A stretch of 64,000 nt of DNA from NCBI GenBank assembly GCA_039090855.1, contig CM077006.1:45455336-45519335 (forward strand), read 5' to 3'. Origin of the DNA: Macrothele yani. Lineage: Eukaryota; Arthropoda; Arachnida; Araneae; Macrothelidae. The notes beneath the pieces are model-generated. The model made no database searches. It saw only the letters and a program-made list of their open reading frames with translations, and had not been told where the DNA came from. A program made the translations under genes and the position numbers. This document shows, one piece after another, positions 36,445 through 47,918 of the stretch; the stretch's first letter is position 1; every line of letters begins with the position of its first letter.

Positions 36445-37766
36445 AATCTGTTTTTTCCCTTACTGAGATGTCCCTTTGCTATCTTTAGGCTTTGGTTGTT
36501 TTCAATTGCTTTCCTTACTAGTTCACAGTTGAATTTCCTTACGTCTTCAGTGATACTTTTTCGTACTGTCTTGCATAGCTCTATATATTCCACTTTGGAA
36601 GTCACATCTTCTTTAGTTGTCCTCATCACTCTTCTTTTTTGCATCAACATTTTGGTTTTTCCTGATAATTTGTTCACATGCAATTTGTTCTTAGACCCAG
36701 CTAATTTTGTTGCTGTTTCCATAACAGCTTTAATTACTTTTCTGTTAACTTCAGAAATATCCACTTCTTCCGATGTTAGGCCTTCTAAAGCAGAGAATCT
36801 GTTCTTCAGTTCCAACTTGAAGGTATTGTGGTGTTTTTTAAGGTTGGTTATGTCAATACATTTTGTTTGTCTTATGAGCTTGCTACGTTCGAGTTTAGTG
36901 TTGAGGTGCATCTTACATCTCACCAATCTATGGTCACTGCCTGTGTTGAACTTGTTTAGCACACTGCAGTCTTCTATGACGAATTTTTTGTTACACATAA
37001 TAAAATCAATTTCACTTGTCGTCCCATTTGGATGTCTCCATGTCCATTTCCTGTGTGGCTTTTTCTTGAAAAAGGAGTTCAAGATGAAAAACCCTTCTGC
37101 CTCTGCAAACTCAACAACAACATTTCCACGCTGGTTTCTGTTGCAGTGACCAAATTTACCTACTGAAGTTTCATTCTGTTGCCGTTGCCCTATTTTTGCA
37201 TTGAAATCTCCCATAATTATCTTCAAGTGCTGCTTACCTTTATTATTTAGATGACGAATTTCCTCATAAAATTCTTCAATTTCTTCTTCAGGATGACTTG
37301 TGGTGGGTGCATAAGTTTGAATAATCTGAGCCTTGTATCTTCTCAAGAGTTGAATAACGAGTCGTGCAGCTCTGTCAGAGGAACTTTCAACTTCTACAAC
37401 TTTATCCTTCAGTTTCTTGTTTATTATAAATCCAACACCACTATTTCTGCCAGTATCTGTCCCACGATAGTAGAAGAGATGTCCACTTTTCAGTTCAATG
37501 AGATCTTCTCCTTTTCTCCTTACCTCACTTAGCCCGACGATGTCCCACTTGATCCTTTGTAGTTCCTCTTCCAATTCCAGAAGCCTTGAATCAGAAGATA
37601 GGGAGCGTCCGTTATATGTAGCCAAGGTCAGCATCAGATGGCAGCCTAGTCCGGTCCTCCGGGGATTCTTAGCACCCTCTGCCTTCATGTCGCACTGGCC
37701 GCTGCCTTGGCCAGGTACATTCCAGCTGCCGGAGACTGAGGGCCAAGATTTAAGTTGTGGAGTCAT
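36435..37766 (-). CDS. RTE endonuclease-domain ORF, copy 3
   Basis: A 443-residue frame almost identical to that at 1167-2579. All endonuclease signature segments are present: LATYNGRSL, IIMGDFNAKIG, WTWRHPNGTTSEIDFIMCN and GSDHRLV. A one-base deletion in a T/C run near 36451 ends it as SKGKNRLWH, where copy 1 continues into the polymerase linker. Confidence 0.85.
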   Translation of the reverse strand: MTPQLKSWPSVSGSWNVPGQGSGQCDMKAEGAKNPRRTGLGCHLMLTLATYNGRSLSSDSRLLELEEELQRIKWDIVGLSEVRRKGEDLIELKSGHLFYYRGTDTGRNSGVGFIINKKLKDKVVEVESSSDRAARLVIQLLRRYKAQIIQTYAPTTSHPEEEIEEFYEEIRHLNNKGKQHLKIIMGDFNAKIGQRQQNETSVGKFGHCNRNQRGNVVVEFAEAEGFFILNSFFKKKPHRKWTWRHPNGTTSEIDFIMCNKKFVIEDCSVLNKFNTGSDHRLVRCKMHLNTKLERSKLIRQTKCIDITNLKKHHNTFKLELKNRFSALEGLTSEEVDISEVNRKVIKAVMETATKLAGSKNKLHVNKLSGKTKMLMQKRRVMRTTKEDVTSKVEYIELCKTVRKSITEDVRKFNCELVRKAIENNQSLKIAKGHLSKGKNRLWH

Positions 37767-39496
37767 TTTGGAGAGGTTTGGCCATAACTCACCACGCTGG
37801 CCAAGCGGGTTGGTGAGTGTGGGATAGCATTTCCTCTAATCCTGATGGTATAGTTATACCGCTATTGGCGGTCATCAGAGCCCCTTTAGTGGGAACAGGA
37901 TGTACCACGAGAAGGCGGGGTTGACATTTGTCAAGGAGAGGCTGTGACGTTACGCATCACCTGACCTTACATCCCTTTTTTGTAATATAAGCTTTAAATC
38001 CTGAAACTTTTAGAGTGGGATCTCAATGGGATCAGGAGTTATGGTACCAATGGTATTGTTTTAAATACCAGTTAGGGCTACATTGCTACCTTTAACTTTT
38101 TTAAGGTAAAAAAATAAAAAAAAATACATTGGCTGTAAGGTAACCAATTTACATTAGGGTTTATTACAGATAATGATTTACTAAACCCTGTAACAGTAGC
38201 CCTATTCAAAGAATTCTATCAAACTGATGAGGTCAGTCGTCAAATGCCTGGTAAAAAAGACTTTCAGTCAAAAAAGACGGCAAACGTGTACATGTTCAAA
38301 AGTATTTAATTCTAAGTACATTAAAAGAATCATATGTACTATTTAAGGAGCGTTACACTGATCAGAGAATTGGAATTTCTAAATTTTGTGAGCTTCGTCC
38401 CAAGCATTGTGTTCTTCCTGGGTCCAGTGGGACACATTCTGGGTGCGTTTGCACAATACATCAGAATGCCAAATTAATGATGGCTCAGTGTAAAATACCT
38501 AAATTGACAAATGGTGAACTCCCGATTAAAACATACAAAGATGTAACAAGCAATATAATTTGCAAAACACCAACATCTAAATGTTACTTCGCAAATTGTA
38601 TTAATTGCCCAAGAAGTCATGATTTGAAGGCTCGGTTTGAAGAAGCTTTTGAACTTAATAGCATTGAAAATGTGAGTTTCAAACAATGGGTGCAGATTGA
38701 TAACAAGTGTGTCCTGGAAACTATTATAAAACCGAAAGAAGAGTTTGCCAAAACTTTTAAGACACTCTTTCATTGCTACTCAACAGTCTTCTTATTTGTG
38801 ACACTTGAAAGAAAATACCTCAAAACCAATGCATTGTACTTTGTGATTTTGCTGAAAATTATGCATTTGTGCTTCAAGATTTTGCACAAGGCTTTCATTG
38901 GAACAATGCTCAAGCAACAATACATCCATTTGTTATATACACTGAAGAGCAATTGAATTAAAGATACCTGTCTAGTAATGTGTAGCACCACCTTTCGCCC
39001 TGATGACAGCGGCGATTCGTCTCGGCATGGACTCTACAAGACACCGGAAGCGTTGGGATGCCATACGGATCCAAGACCCCTGAACAACCCACAGTTCACG
39101 AAGATTTGATGGAGGTGGGTTAGAGCCTCGAACATCTCTCTCGATGGCATCCCAGATGTGCTCGATGGGATTGAGGTCAGGTGACCTAGCTGGCCAAGGA
39201 AGCGAGGTCACGTCAGTGGAGTGTTCATCCAACCATTCGGATACAATTCGGAAGCGATGGCATGGTGCATTGTCTTGTTGCAGGATGAGGTTCCCAGTGG
39301 GATGTTGAAGACGCACAAATGGGAGCAAATGGTCGTCCAGGATATCCTGGTAACGTTGACCTGTGAGGGACGATGTCACATGTACCAGGGGTCCCATTTC
39401 AGTCCACGTAAACAGTCCCCAGACGAGAATGCCACCCCCACCAGCTTGAAGAGTACCCTGCTGGCAAAAAGGATCCTTTGCTTCATTGTGGTTTGC

Positions 39497-42400
39497 CTAC
39501 TACTACTACTATCACTAAGCTGTTCTCCGAGATTCAGAGGTTAGCTCCAAAAAGAAATACAAACTTCCAGATATTTTTACTTATTGTTGTCGTATCAAAC
39601 TTCGCCATTTACAGCGATCTTGACGTACAACTCATGCTTCACTGATATCCATTACACGCCGTACACAAGATCTTTTATACTTCATACTCAATCTTTTTCT
39701 CATGCAGACACTCTTGAATCTGATCCACCCATGACTTCCTTGGCCTTCTTCTGCCTTTCCTTCCTGCCACTTGGGCTGAAAATATTTTCTTAGTCAGCAT
39801 TTCATCACTCATTCTTTCAACATGGCCAAACCACCGAAGCATATTGGTCTCCACCTTGCTAACAACATTTTGCTTTACATCACACAACTGCAATACATCT
39901 TCATTTCTCACACAATCAGATCGTGTCTTGCCACAAACCCCACGTAAGTAACGCATTTCTCCAGCACACAAACGACTCCTATGTTTCTTCTGCAGTACCC
40001 AGGTTTCACTGCCATACATCAGAGTAGGAACAATTACTGTTTCATACACAGCCATGCGGGACTCTCTAGAGAACCCATCATTCCTGTGAAAACCTCCCAG
40101 AGCAGCTATGACTTTCAAAGAAGAATTCACTCGCCTACTGATTTCACCATCCAACTTGTTCTCTCTGTCAAACATGCTTCCTAAATACACAAACTCACTC
40201 ACCTGGTCAATCACAGTGCCATTTATACTTACATTACATTCAGTGCTACCCATTCCTCTCTCAAACACCATAACTTTGGTTTTTCCCTTATTTATACTCA
40301 GTTTGAATTTCATGCAAACTTCGTGCATCCGAGTCAACATACTCTGCAACTCACTTTTGCTCTCAGCCAACAGGACAGTGTAATCAGCATACAGCAATCT
40401 GCACACACGGCTATCACCAAGACATAAACCACTATTATCTATTTTGGCCTCATGCATGCATGCGACCATAAATATATTAAACAGCCGTGGTGACATTACA
40501 CAACCTTGTCTAACTCCTGCACCAATGGAAAACCATTTTGATAAAACACCATTCACTCGTACACAAGCTCTACTACCAGCATACATGGCTTTTACACTAT
40601 TAAGTAGATTCCCAGTAACACCATATTCATTCAATACCTTCCACAAAAGTGTCCTATTGACTCTGTCATAAGCTTTCTCTAAATCTATGAAGGCAGTGAA
40701 AACTTTCTTCCCAACAGCCAGATACTTTTCAATCATCATGCGTAATGCAAAAATCTGGTTAGTGCAGCCTTTACCAGGCATAAAAACCACTCTGAACATC
40801 CCACACTTTCAATGATGTAAGACCCCGTACTTTTTCAATAACAACCTTACCAAACACTTTCCCTGGCACACTCAGTAGGCTAATACTACGATAGTTCTTG
40901 CATTCAGTCTGATCACCTTTTCCCTTATACAAGGGAACAATGATAGCATCCTTCCAATCCCGAGGGACCATTCCTAACTCACAGCACAACTGGCAAATTT
41001 CAGTTAACCATTCAATTATAGAGTCACCACCATACTTCAACATCTCTGCAGTTATGCCATCAACTCCTGGAGCCTTACCATTCTGAAGAGATTTTAGAGC
41101 TTTACACACTTCTCTTGAGATCCCTCATTGTGACATCATCTGCATCTGTCTCAGAATCATTTTTGCTCTCCTGATCTAATAACTCACAGAAGTATTCACC
41201 CCATCTGTCACTTAACTCATTGGGCTCCCATATCATTTCCCCAATCTCATTCTTCACACAACTTACAACTTTGTTTCCCCTATTTTTCCTGTCTCATGTA
41301 CTTCCAGAAGGACTTTCTATCTTTCCAAAAAGCCAGTTCATGCCTTTCCACCTTCTCTTTCCTATCTTTTGCCTTACTGTGGCGAACCAGCTTAGCAGCT
41401 TCACGCTTCTTACAGCGATATTCATCCACAGAGACTCTACCTTGCAACATCCCCAAATAGGCTTCCTTCTTTTTCTTTACTGCCTCATCAATCTCACTAT
41501 TCCACCAAGCATCACCTCTATTGTTACCCATTATTGTGGTGCCACAGACCTCTTTAGCAGCAGTAACAACACAGTTCTTAAAACATTCCCACTTCTTTTC
41601 TACATCCCTCTCAGAAGATTTCAGATCCTTCAGTCGTTCTCTGAGTAAGTCAGAATACCGCTGATGATCTTCAAGGAGCCTATCAACCTTTATTCTTTCT
41701 ATCCTGGGTCTCTTCCTATTCCTTTTCCTCCAACCAACATTAAGTTTCACTCATGACACTACCAAGTAATGATCAGAACCAACATCCGCACCTCTCATTG
41801 CACGGGTGTCAACAACTAAGTGTTTCAAACGCTGATCGTAAACAACAAAATCTGTCACACTCTTTTGACCAAGAGTACGATTTTCCCAAGTATATGTGTG
41901 GATATACTTGTGGTTGAAAAATGTATTGGATACGCACAAACCATTCTCAATGCAGAGTTCAATTAATCTTTCACCATTATCATTCACACAAGGATCATTA
42001 AACTTACCCAGAACATTGTCAGAAATTGCATTCTGCACACCTACTCTAGCATTGAAATCCCCTGCTATTATAACTTTTTCTTTAGCACCAAACTGGCTCA
42101 AAACAGCTTTTAGCTCATTCCAGAAATCTTCTTTCTTATCAGAAGGTTCAGAGTCACAAGGAGCATACACTACAACAATTACAATTCTCTGAAGTTTCAC
42201 TTTCAAATGAATCCAGGAATTCTCTCACTTATGCAACTATAGTGAATCAAGTTGTTCTTCATCTTTTCACTTAAAATCACACCTACACCAGCCTGTCCTC
42301 TCATATTATCCAATACTCCAGACCACACACTCACCGTGCCATTCACTTCTTCTACCCCAATTTCCTTCTTTTTGGTTTCACTTACACACAGCACATCCAG

Positions 42401-42852
42401 TCTATACTTATTCATCTCCTCAATCACCTCACTCATCTTGTCATTTATACCTCTAGTATTCCATACACCAATCTTACATTCACTCAGCCAAGATCTCTTT
42501 CTCATACGCCGTTTAGAAAGTCCAGGTCGATTCCGTGGCGGACTGTCCTTCTCAAGTGTGGTAGGTCCACCTTATCCCACACTTGAGTCATTCTTAATAT
42601 TTCTTTTTGTCTTTTTAATCAGGTAAATACATCAGTGTGGGGGATTAGCCCACAGCTGAGAGTTCCAGTTGGTCATTCAACCTTAGGATTCTGGAACAAA
42701 ACCCAGTGAGTTGGGGGTCTTTTTGCCAATGTCACACAGAACTAGCTTGCACCTCTCCAAGATTCACAGAGGCCCTAGTTGCTGTTGTGTGTGCCATTGT
42801 TACCACGGAGCGCCCCGAGGAGGCAAACCCATCACTCACTACGACCGCTCGC
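39497..42852 (-). mobile_element. Second RTE-like LINE, near full length, with target duplication
   Basis: A 3356-bp insertion with a 14-bp target duplication, TCATTGTGGTTTGC (39483-39496 and 42853-42866), and a 3' tail of AGT repeats. The 5' region (about 42510-42852) is non-coding. It is unrelated in sequence to the CFDP2-like RTE copies. A 3' fragment of the same family lies at 47919-48085. Confidence 0.9.
39675..42505 (-). pseudogene. Endonuclease and reverse transcriptase of the second LINE, broken
   Basis: Endonuclease pieces: KIGVWNTRGINDKMSEV and LCVSETKKKE (42470-42370), VVYAPCDSEP, IIAGDFNARVG (about 42070), TDFVVYDQRL and GSDHYLVVS (about 41770). Polymerase pieces: LKSLQNGKAPGVDGIT (about 41090), NYRSISLLSVPGK, FIDLEKAYDRVNR (motif A, about 40690), GAGVRQGCVMSPRLFN (motif B) and LLYADYTVLLAES (motif C, about 40385). 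In motif C the second catalytic Asp is Tyr. Frame breaks lie near 42205, 41750, 41280 and 40800. The C-terminus ends with a basic GRKGRRRPRKSWVDQI segment. Confidence 0.9.
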
Positions 42853-45800
42853 TCATTGTGGTTTGCGCTGTACTCGTTTCCTGCCATCCACATGTACCAA
42901 CGTTAATCTCGACTCATGAGTCCAGGCAACATTTTCCGACATGACTATGGTCCAGTGGCGATGTTCCTGCGCCCATGCTAATCTTTGCACCCTGTGATGT
43001 GCAGTCAGCAGTGGTACCCTCGTGGGACGATGGCTTCTGTATCCCATAGCGAGGACATGGTTCTGGATGGTGTGGCTGCTTACACGTTTTTGCGCACCAG
43101 CGTTAAATTGGAGAGTGATTTCTTGCACTGTGGCCTGTCTATCCGCTGTTACAATGCGAGCTAGCCGACAATTACCCCACGCATCCACATGCTGTTGTCC
43201 ATGGCAGTTGGCCCTTGCAGTGATGGTTTTACCGGATTTAATGTACTCACGGTGCACCTGTGACAGAGTGGCTCGCAAAAATCCCAGTGCCTGCACAACT
43301 TCCGAGATGGAGTGACCCATTCGTTGGGCCCCGACAATTTGCCCACTATCAAATGCGCTTAGATCCTTCGTCTTACCCATACTGTGTCCTACTCTTACTG
43401 ATTCCCATCGCATCACTCCTTATATTGTCGGATCGCTGCATATGTCATGTTGTTTCCGTTTACAGGGCCGCCCACAGCACCACATTTGCATAACGCCAGC
43501 TGTCTCTAATTCAATTGCTCTTCAGTGTACTACGTTGATGAGGAAACCAAAAAGTTGGCGCACCTGAGCTTAGTTATTTTTTCTGATTGTATGGTGCATG
43601 ATACAGTTGCTGTTCATTTGTCTCAACGCCTCACGATTGACTTTCTTAAACAAAATCTGCCCCATAAACCCGAAAAGCTGAATTACTTTTCAGATGGAGC
43701 ATCATCACAGTACAAAAACAAATCAAACTTTCTCAATCTCTGCCATATGAGAAAGATTTTGGCATTAAGGCGGAATGGAACTTTCTTTGCATTTTCACAT
43801 GGAAAAAATGCATATGATGGTGTCGGAGAAACTGTTAAACCATTAGCGGCATTGGCCATTCTATGAATGGTCTACAATGACCAAATTATGACCCCTCGCC
43901 AACTTTATGATTGTGCTAAAGACAATATTGTCAACATCAGTTTTTTGTATTCCACTACAGACGAATAGGAGGCAGAGGAAAAGACCTTGAAGAGTAGGTT
44001 TGAAACAGCAACATCAATAAAGGGTACTCAACAATTTCACATTTACAGTCCTGTGAATGAGACTTAGAGTTTTAGTGAAAAGCTACTCATTTTCAGAGGA
44101 ATCAAGTGTAGAAATAGTTTCAGCTGATGACACTGATGATGATCTGGACATTAATGACATTGTTGGCTTTGTTATATGCCAATAATCAGACAAGTGGTGG
44201 TTACGTTGTGTGTTAGGAATAGAAGGAGATGAAGTAAAAATAAGTTTTTTGGAACCACACTTGCCCTTCTCCATCTTTTAAATACCCACAATTTACTAAC
44301 ATACTAGCTGTGCATAAAAGTGAGGTTTTAACAAAAGTTGATCCTACAACAGCTACAGGAAGAGTTTATCGACTTACAGACACAGAAACCAAAAAGGCAA
44401 ACAAGAACTTATTTGTTAAATTAAAGAAGAACTAAGAAATCGCTATTTTGGCGTAACTACAACTCTGAGTGCTAATTAAAAATTTTTTATTAATTTTACA
44501 AGGTAAAACTTTTAGCCTGTTGGGACTGTCCTTCCCTTGTTTTATGTTTGACTATGTATTAGTATGATGTATTACGTAGATTTTAAAACTCAGTGTCCGT
44601 TATCATGTAAACACTAAAACGAGAATTATAATCCATTATTACTTGTACAGTAACTTTAAGTTTTTTGCCATAGCTCCCAATCCCATTGAGATTCCACTGT
44701 AAAAGTTTCAGGATTTAAAACTTATATTACAAAAAAAAAAATTTTTTTTTTCAAAATTAAAAAAAAACACTATCTTAATTTTTTTTAAATGCATTTTTTT
44801 TCACCAAGCATGGTCAAGTTGCATATCAAATTAAAACTTATGAAATTCTCTTTAAAATGAGTAGTCAAACAACTCTCTAGGTCTTATAAAACTTGAGAAA
44901 TTCAAGATTGAAAAAGTTTAGGTAAGCCAAAAAACGACAATTTTTCAAAATTAAAAAAATTAATTACATGAAAACCCAATGAGATAAAAATTTTTTTTAA
45001 TATATTCTCATTTATATCATTAGGGAGAATGATACCTGAAGGTTTCATTGAAATTTGAGATGGTCACTTTGAATATTGAAATTTTTTGGTTGATTTGGCA
45101 TGGAATGACCCCTGTTCGAACACCTTTGTTGTCTGCAGTTAACAAGAGAAAATGTCTCCAGTTCGCACAGGAGCACAAAGATTGGACAGTCGATAATTGA
45201 AAACAAATTATGTGGTCCGATGAATCATGTTTTCACTTGCACCATGATGATGGCAGAGTGAGAATTTGGCGGAAACAGCACGAAAGCATGGACCCCAAAT
45301 GCATTGCTACAACCCTTCAAGCTGGTGGAGGCAATGTTATGGTTTGGGGATGTTTTCCTGGCATGATTTGGGCCCTTTAATTCGTGTTGATAAACGTCTG
45401 ACTGGCACATCATATCTAAACATCATTGCGGACCAAGTGCATCCTGTCATGTGGATGGTTTATCCCAATGGTGATGGCTACTTTCAACAAGATAATGCGT
45501 CCTGCCAGATGCTCGTATTGTACAGGTTTGGTTTCAGGAACATGCTGGTGAGTTTACTTTGCTTAGGTGGCACCAGATCTCAACCCCATTGAGAATTTGT
45601 GGGATGAAGTTGAACAAGCCATGAGACAGCTGGATCCACAACCCTGCAATCTCACACTCCTGGAAAGTGCTATTCATCAAGCATGGTCTCAGATTCCACA
45701 AACCACCTATCAACATCTTGTGGAGTCCATGCCATGAAGAATCGACGCAGTATCAAAGGCGACCCAACGAAGTACTGAGGGGCTGGTCATAATAAAGTGA

Positions 45801-46099
45801 CCACTTAGTGTATAAAGACAGCAGCTTTTTTTTTCTCTGTGTCAGGCTCCAAATATTAATTAGGTATAGCATTTCACATGAACTCACATGCTCTACGAAA
45901 ACGACCGATTGAGTTTATAAGCAAATGTGGAAAAATTGAAAAAAAAAGTCCGAACAAAATAAAAAAATAAGCTCTTTTAAGTACTTTTTGCTCTTTTTGG
46001 GAAAATATAAGGACTTTTAAGCACCCCCAAAAAATATAAGCACTTTTTAAGGACTTTTAAGGATTTATAAGCACCGTGGGAACCCTGATATATAATTGA

Positions 46100-46524
46100 A
46101 TTGTTATAAATAAATTAAAAGTTATCTATAAGAGGAAAGCATTTACCATAGTTTACAAACACAATTATAATTTAAGTAATAAATTATTAAAGAAAACCAG
46201 TTTTTTCCACTAGTGGAAAAAACCTATTTCTTCCGGCCAGTTTTTTCCGTGGTTTTTTCTGCTGTGGAAGAAACTTGCCTACCCTGAATGCAGGCACCAG
46301 AGAAAACACCATTATCAAGTTTCTGTTATCCATCCTATTTATTGGATTTATATTGACATGAATTCTTGGGAACTGTCAGCACTAAAGAAAGTTGTAAGTG
46401 CCTTGAGCATTTGTAATCTTTTCGATGTTCAGAGAGAAAAGGGGTTGACTTTGGAATCCAGCTTATTAATCCTGCTTATTTTATGCTTTTGAGCGCGATT
46501 ATTAAGTGAAAAACTCAAGCAAAC
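46100..46524. other. Intron sequence, nothing recognised
   Basis: AT-rich DNA; a small GTTTTTTCC-based inverted motif near 46200-46270 is too short to interpret. Confidence 0.4.
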
Positions 46525-47889
46525 CACTGTATTTTTTGGAATATAAGACACTCTTATTTTTTTTTTAGAAAAATTTAAGTAAAAAAAAAAAATTAAAAAG
46601 TAAAATGTCATTTAAAAGATTTTTATTAAGAAAAAAAAATTATTTTTTGCTCATGCTGTAGCACCTTTGTATAGCTATTGCCTTGGTTATTAGTTCAAAT
46701 ATTCGTCCTCACCTCATGGTTGATATGTCAAAGGAAAATGGCCTTTTTGTTTGTTTGTTTGAAGATTTAATGAGCACCGTGAGCAACTTGATGGACTTTA
46801 AGCAGTCACCCATCCATAATTTCGGGCCACTGGCTCCAGGGAAGGGAGAAAACCAGTGCTGTAACACAAACACAACATCCATGCCTCACTGGGATTCAAA
46901 CCAGGACCCTTCTCGAACAAATGATCATAAGCCAGTGCTTAGAACTACTGTGCTGCTGGGACAGCTAAGATGCCTATCAGCATTCTGTGCCATAAAAACA
47001 ATTTCTGTGAATGGGGATTTTTTAAAATCTAAATCTTGCCAAGAACCATTCATAATAAAATATATTGTCAAAGGAGCAGATGGACTTACCTCTCCACATT
47101 GCCAGTGAACAGCAAGGAAGTGAGACTGTCAGATGTGGCGGCGTCTTTTGTTGTAAACTGCAAATAAAGGTATGTTCTGACCAGTTCGAGCAAAGTTTGT
47201 GTTTCATGAATAGATTTTTCCAAAAATTACAACTCCACATTATTTATGTAACTGCAATGAATAAAATTTTTGCATTTTGTATACAAAAGTTTTGCATAAA
47301 CCAAAAATTTTGTAGCAACAATAAAGCAGCCGTCACTAATGTTTTTGTACTGCCGTTTGCTTGTGGATGCCTGAAATGTCTGTTGTGATGGTTCATTCTG
47401 AGATTCGGTTCTTTTCTTTCTTTTTCTATCACTTTGCTTTTTAAAAGAATTATGGTATCCCTTTTTTGTCTGTTTCTGACTGCTAGTACAACATATGAGG
47501 AGGTATGTGCTTAAACTGTATTTTTACATCATTAACTCGTGAATGTACGGGTATGAACATGGCACAAATGCATATGTCTAGCATGATAGGAGGCCCTGTT
47601 AATAAAACACACATCCACACACATAGTTAACAATGGATAAACATAAAATTATTATATATAAGCATTCACGATACAATGATGTTGTAGAAAAAGTGCAGAA
47701 GAATATCAAGTACTTTACCTACGATAAGGCGATGACATTTCAAACTCATTTAGTGGTATTTATGGCAGCATGCATGCATATATCTTCGTGGCGATAATAT
47801 TGGCTTTCAATATATAAGACTCGGCAAGATTTTGATATGAAATTTGTTTTGGAAAAAAAAGTGCGTCTTACATTCCAAAAAATGTGGGA
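46525..47889 (-). mobile_element. TA-flanked DNA element, family A/B, copy B, with a SINE inside
   Basis: The ends CACTGTATTTTTTGGAATAT (left) and CCCACATTTTTTGGAATGTA (right, reverse complemented) match those of copy A at 16554. The minus strand of 47390-47880 aligns with 16560-17060 over several hundred bases, with shared strings such as TTGATATTCTTCTG and GAGTTAATGATGTAAA. A SINE occupies 46757-46968. No transposase is recognisable in either copy. Confidence 0.6.
46757..46968 (-). repeat. tRNA-derived SINE, family A
   Basis: The minus strand has the family order: A-box region, B-box-like GGTTTGAATCCC, CATGGATGTTGTGTTTGT, CCCTGGAGCCAGTGG and GCTCACGGTGCTCATTAAAT-type end. It is diverged from the consensus seen at 61085-61307. 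Confidence 0.85.
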
Positions 47890-47918
47890 TATGAATAACC
47901 AAAATACATACATAATAT

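Larger units (their letters stand above)
34805..37975 (-). mobile_element. Full-length RTE LINE, copy 3, with target duplication
   Basis: This 3171-bp element has an 11-bp target duplication, TTTTTTGTAAT (34794-34804 and 37976-37986). It has a 3' tail of ATG repeats and a 5' untranslated region about 110 bp longer than in copy 1, starting GGGATGTAAGGTCAGGTG on the minus strand. It sits inside the left terminal inverted repeat of the unclassified transposon, whose sequence resumes at 37987. Coding is broken by a one-base deletion near 36451 and a stop near 36133. Confidence 0.93.
38940..43527 (-). mobile_element. Tc1-like element split by a LINE
   Basis: The ends CACTGAAGAGCAATTGAATT and its inverse lie between TA duplications at 38938-38939 and 43528-43529. 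Removing the LINE leaves about 1.2 kb. The minus-strand transposase starts at about 43380 (MGKTKDLSAFDSGQIVGAQ) and includes ARIVTADRQATVQEIT and MGYRSHRPTRVPLL, with WTHESRLTLVHVDG (first catalytic site; Asp appears as His). Beyond the LINE it resumes with MGPLVHVTSSLTGQRYQDI, QQDNAPCH, SPDLNPIEHIWDAIE and ending near 38972. It inserted into the coding sequence of the unclassified transposon. Confidence 0.92.
38168..44450 (+). pseudogene. Putative transposase of the unclassified element, split by a Tc1-like insertion
   Basis: Segments read in order on the plus strand: LNPVTVALFKEFYQTDEVSRQMPGKKDF-type N-terminus (38174-38260); a frameshift; then ISKFCELRPKHCVLPGSSGT, CVCTIHQNAKLMM and a cysteine-containing stretch CYFANCINCPRSHDL (38580-38625). 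After another frameshift comes a DFAENYAF segment with FHWNNAQATIHP (about 38850-38930). The frame crosses the Tc1 insertion at IHPFVIY/YVDEE without loss. It continues with VIFSDCMVHDTVAVH, NYFSDGASSQYKNKSNF (43690), SHGKNAYDGVGETVK (43795) and MTPRQLY, then a KWW segment near 44193 and a lysine-rich end at 44434. The spaced Asp of DFAENY and FSDG suggest an RNase H-like DDE core, which is inference. Several stops are present. Confidence 0.7.
34494..45111 (+). mobile_element. Unclassified DNA transposon with ~400-bp terminal inverted repeats
   Basis: The left end starts GGGTGATTCCATGCCAAATC; the right end, reverse complemented, starts GGGTCATTCCATGCCAAATC. A perfect 4-bp duplication, CTGT, flanks it (34490-34493, 45112-45115). 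The inverted repeats run on for about 375 bp on the left (34494-34804 plus 37987-38050, interrupted by an RTE) and about 445 bp on the right (about 44665-45111). They share strings such as GATATAAATGAGAATATATT and CTTGAATTTCTCAAGTT. Subtracting the nested RTE and Tc1 element leaves about 2.9 kb with one decayed gene. I cannot assign it to a named superfamily. Confidence 0.8.
33994..45810 (+). mobile_element. Tc1-like element split by a 10.6-kb insertion
   Basis: The ends CACTGAGTGGCCACTTTATT and (reverse complement) CACTAAGTGGTCACTTTATT are flanked by TA at 33992-33993 and 45811-45812. Removing the insertion restores about 1.2 kb. The transposase starts at 34142 (MGKKCDLTDFQPGMIVG) and continues through SRLVTDNRRATVQQITDHL and RTLHRMGYGSRRP. 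It resumes at 45116 with RTPLLSAVNKRK, FAQEHKDWT, WSDESCFHLHHDDG and GGGNVMVWGCFPG, with DLNPIENLWDEVEQ near 45590. Frameshifts and stops occur in both halves. Transposase codons on either side of the insert join exactly after one CTGT is removed. Confidence 0.92.
33845..46087. mobile_element. hAT-like non-autonomous element, outermost of the nest
   Basis: The left end CAGGGTTCCCAC (33845) and right end GTGGGAACCCTG (46076-46087) are perfect 12-bp inverted repeats of hAT type. Both are followed inward by repeats of an AAGGACTTTTAAGCAC-like string. Without its insert the element is only about 425 bp and has no transposase. A clean 8-bp target duplication could not be seen (AGCATATA on the left, ATATATAA on the right). 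Confidence 0.65.
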
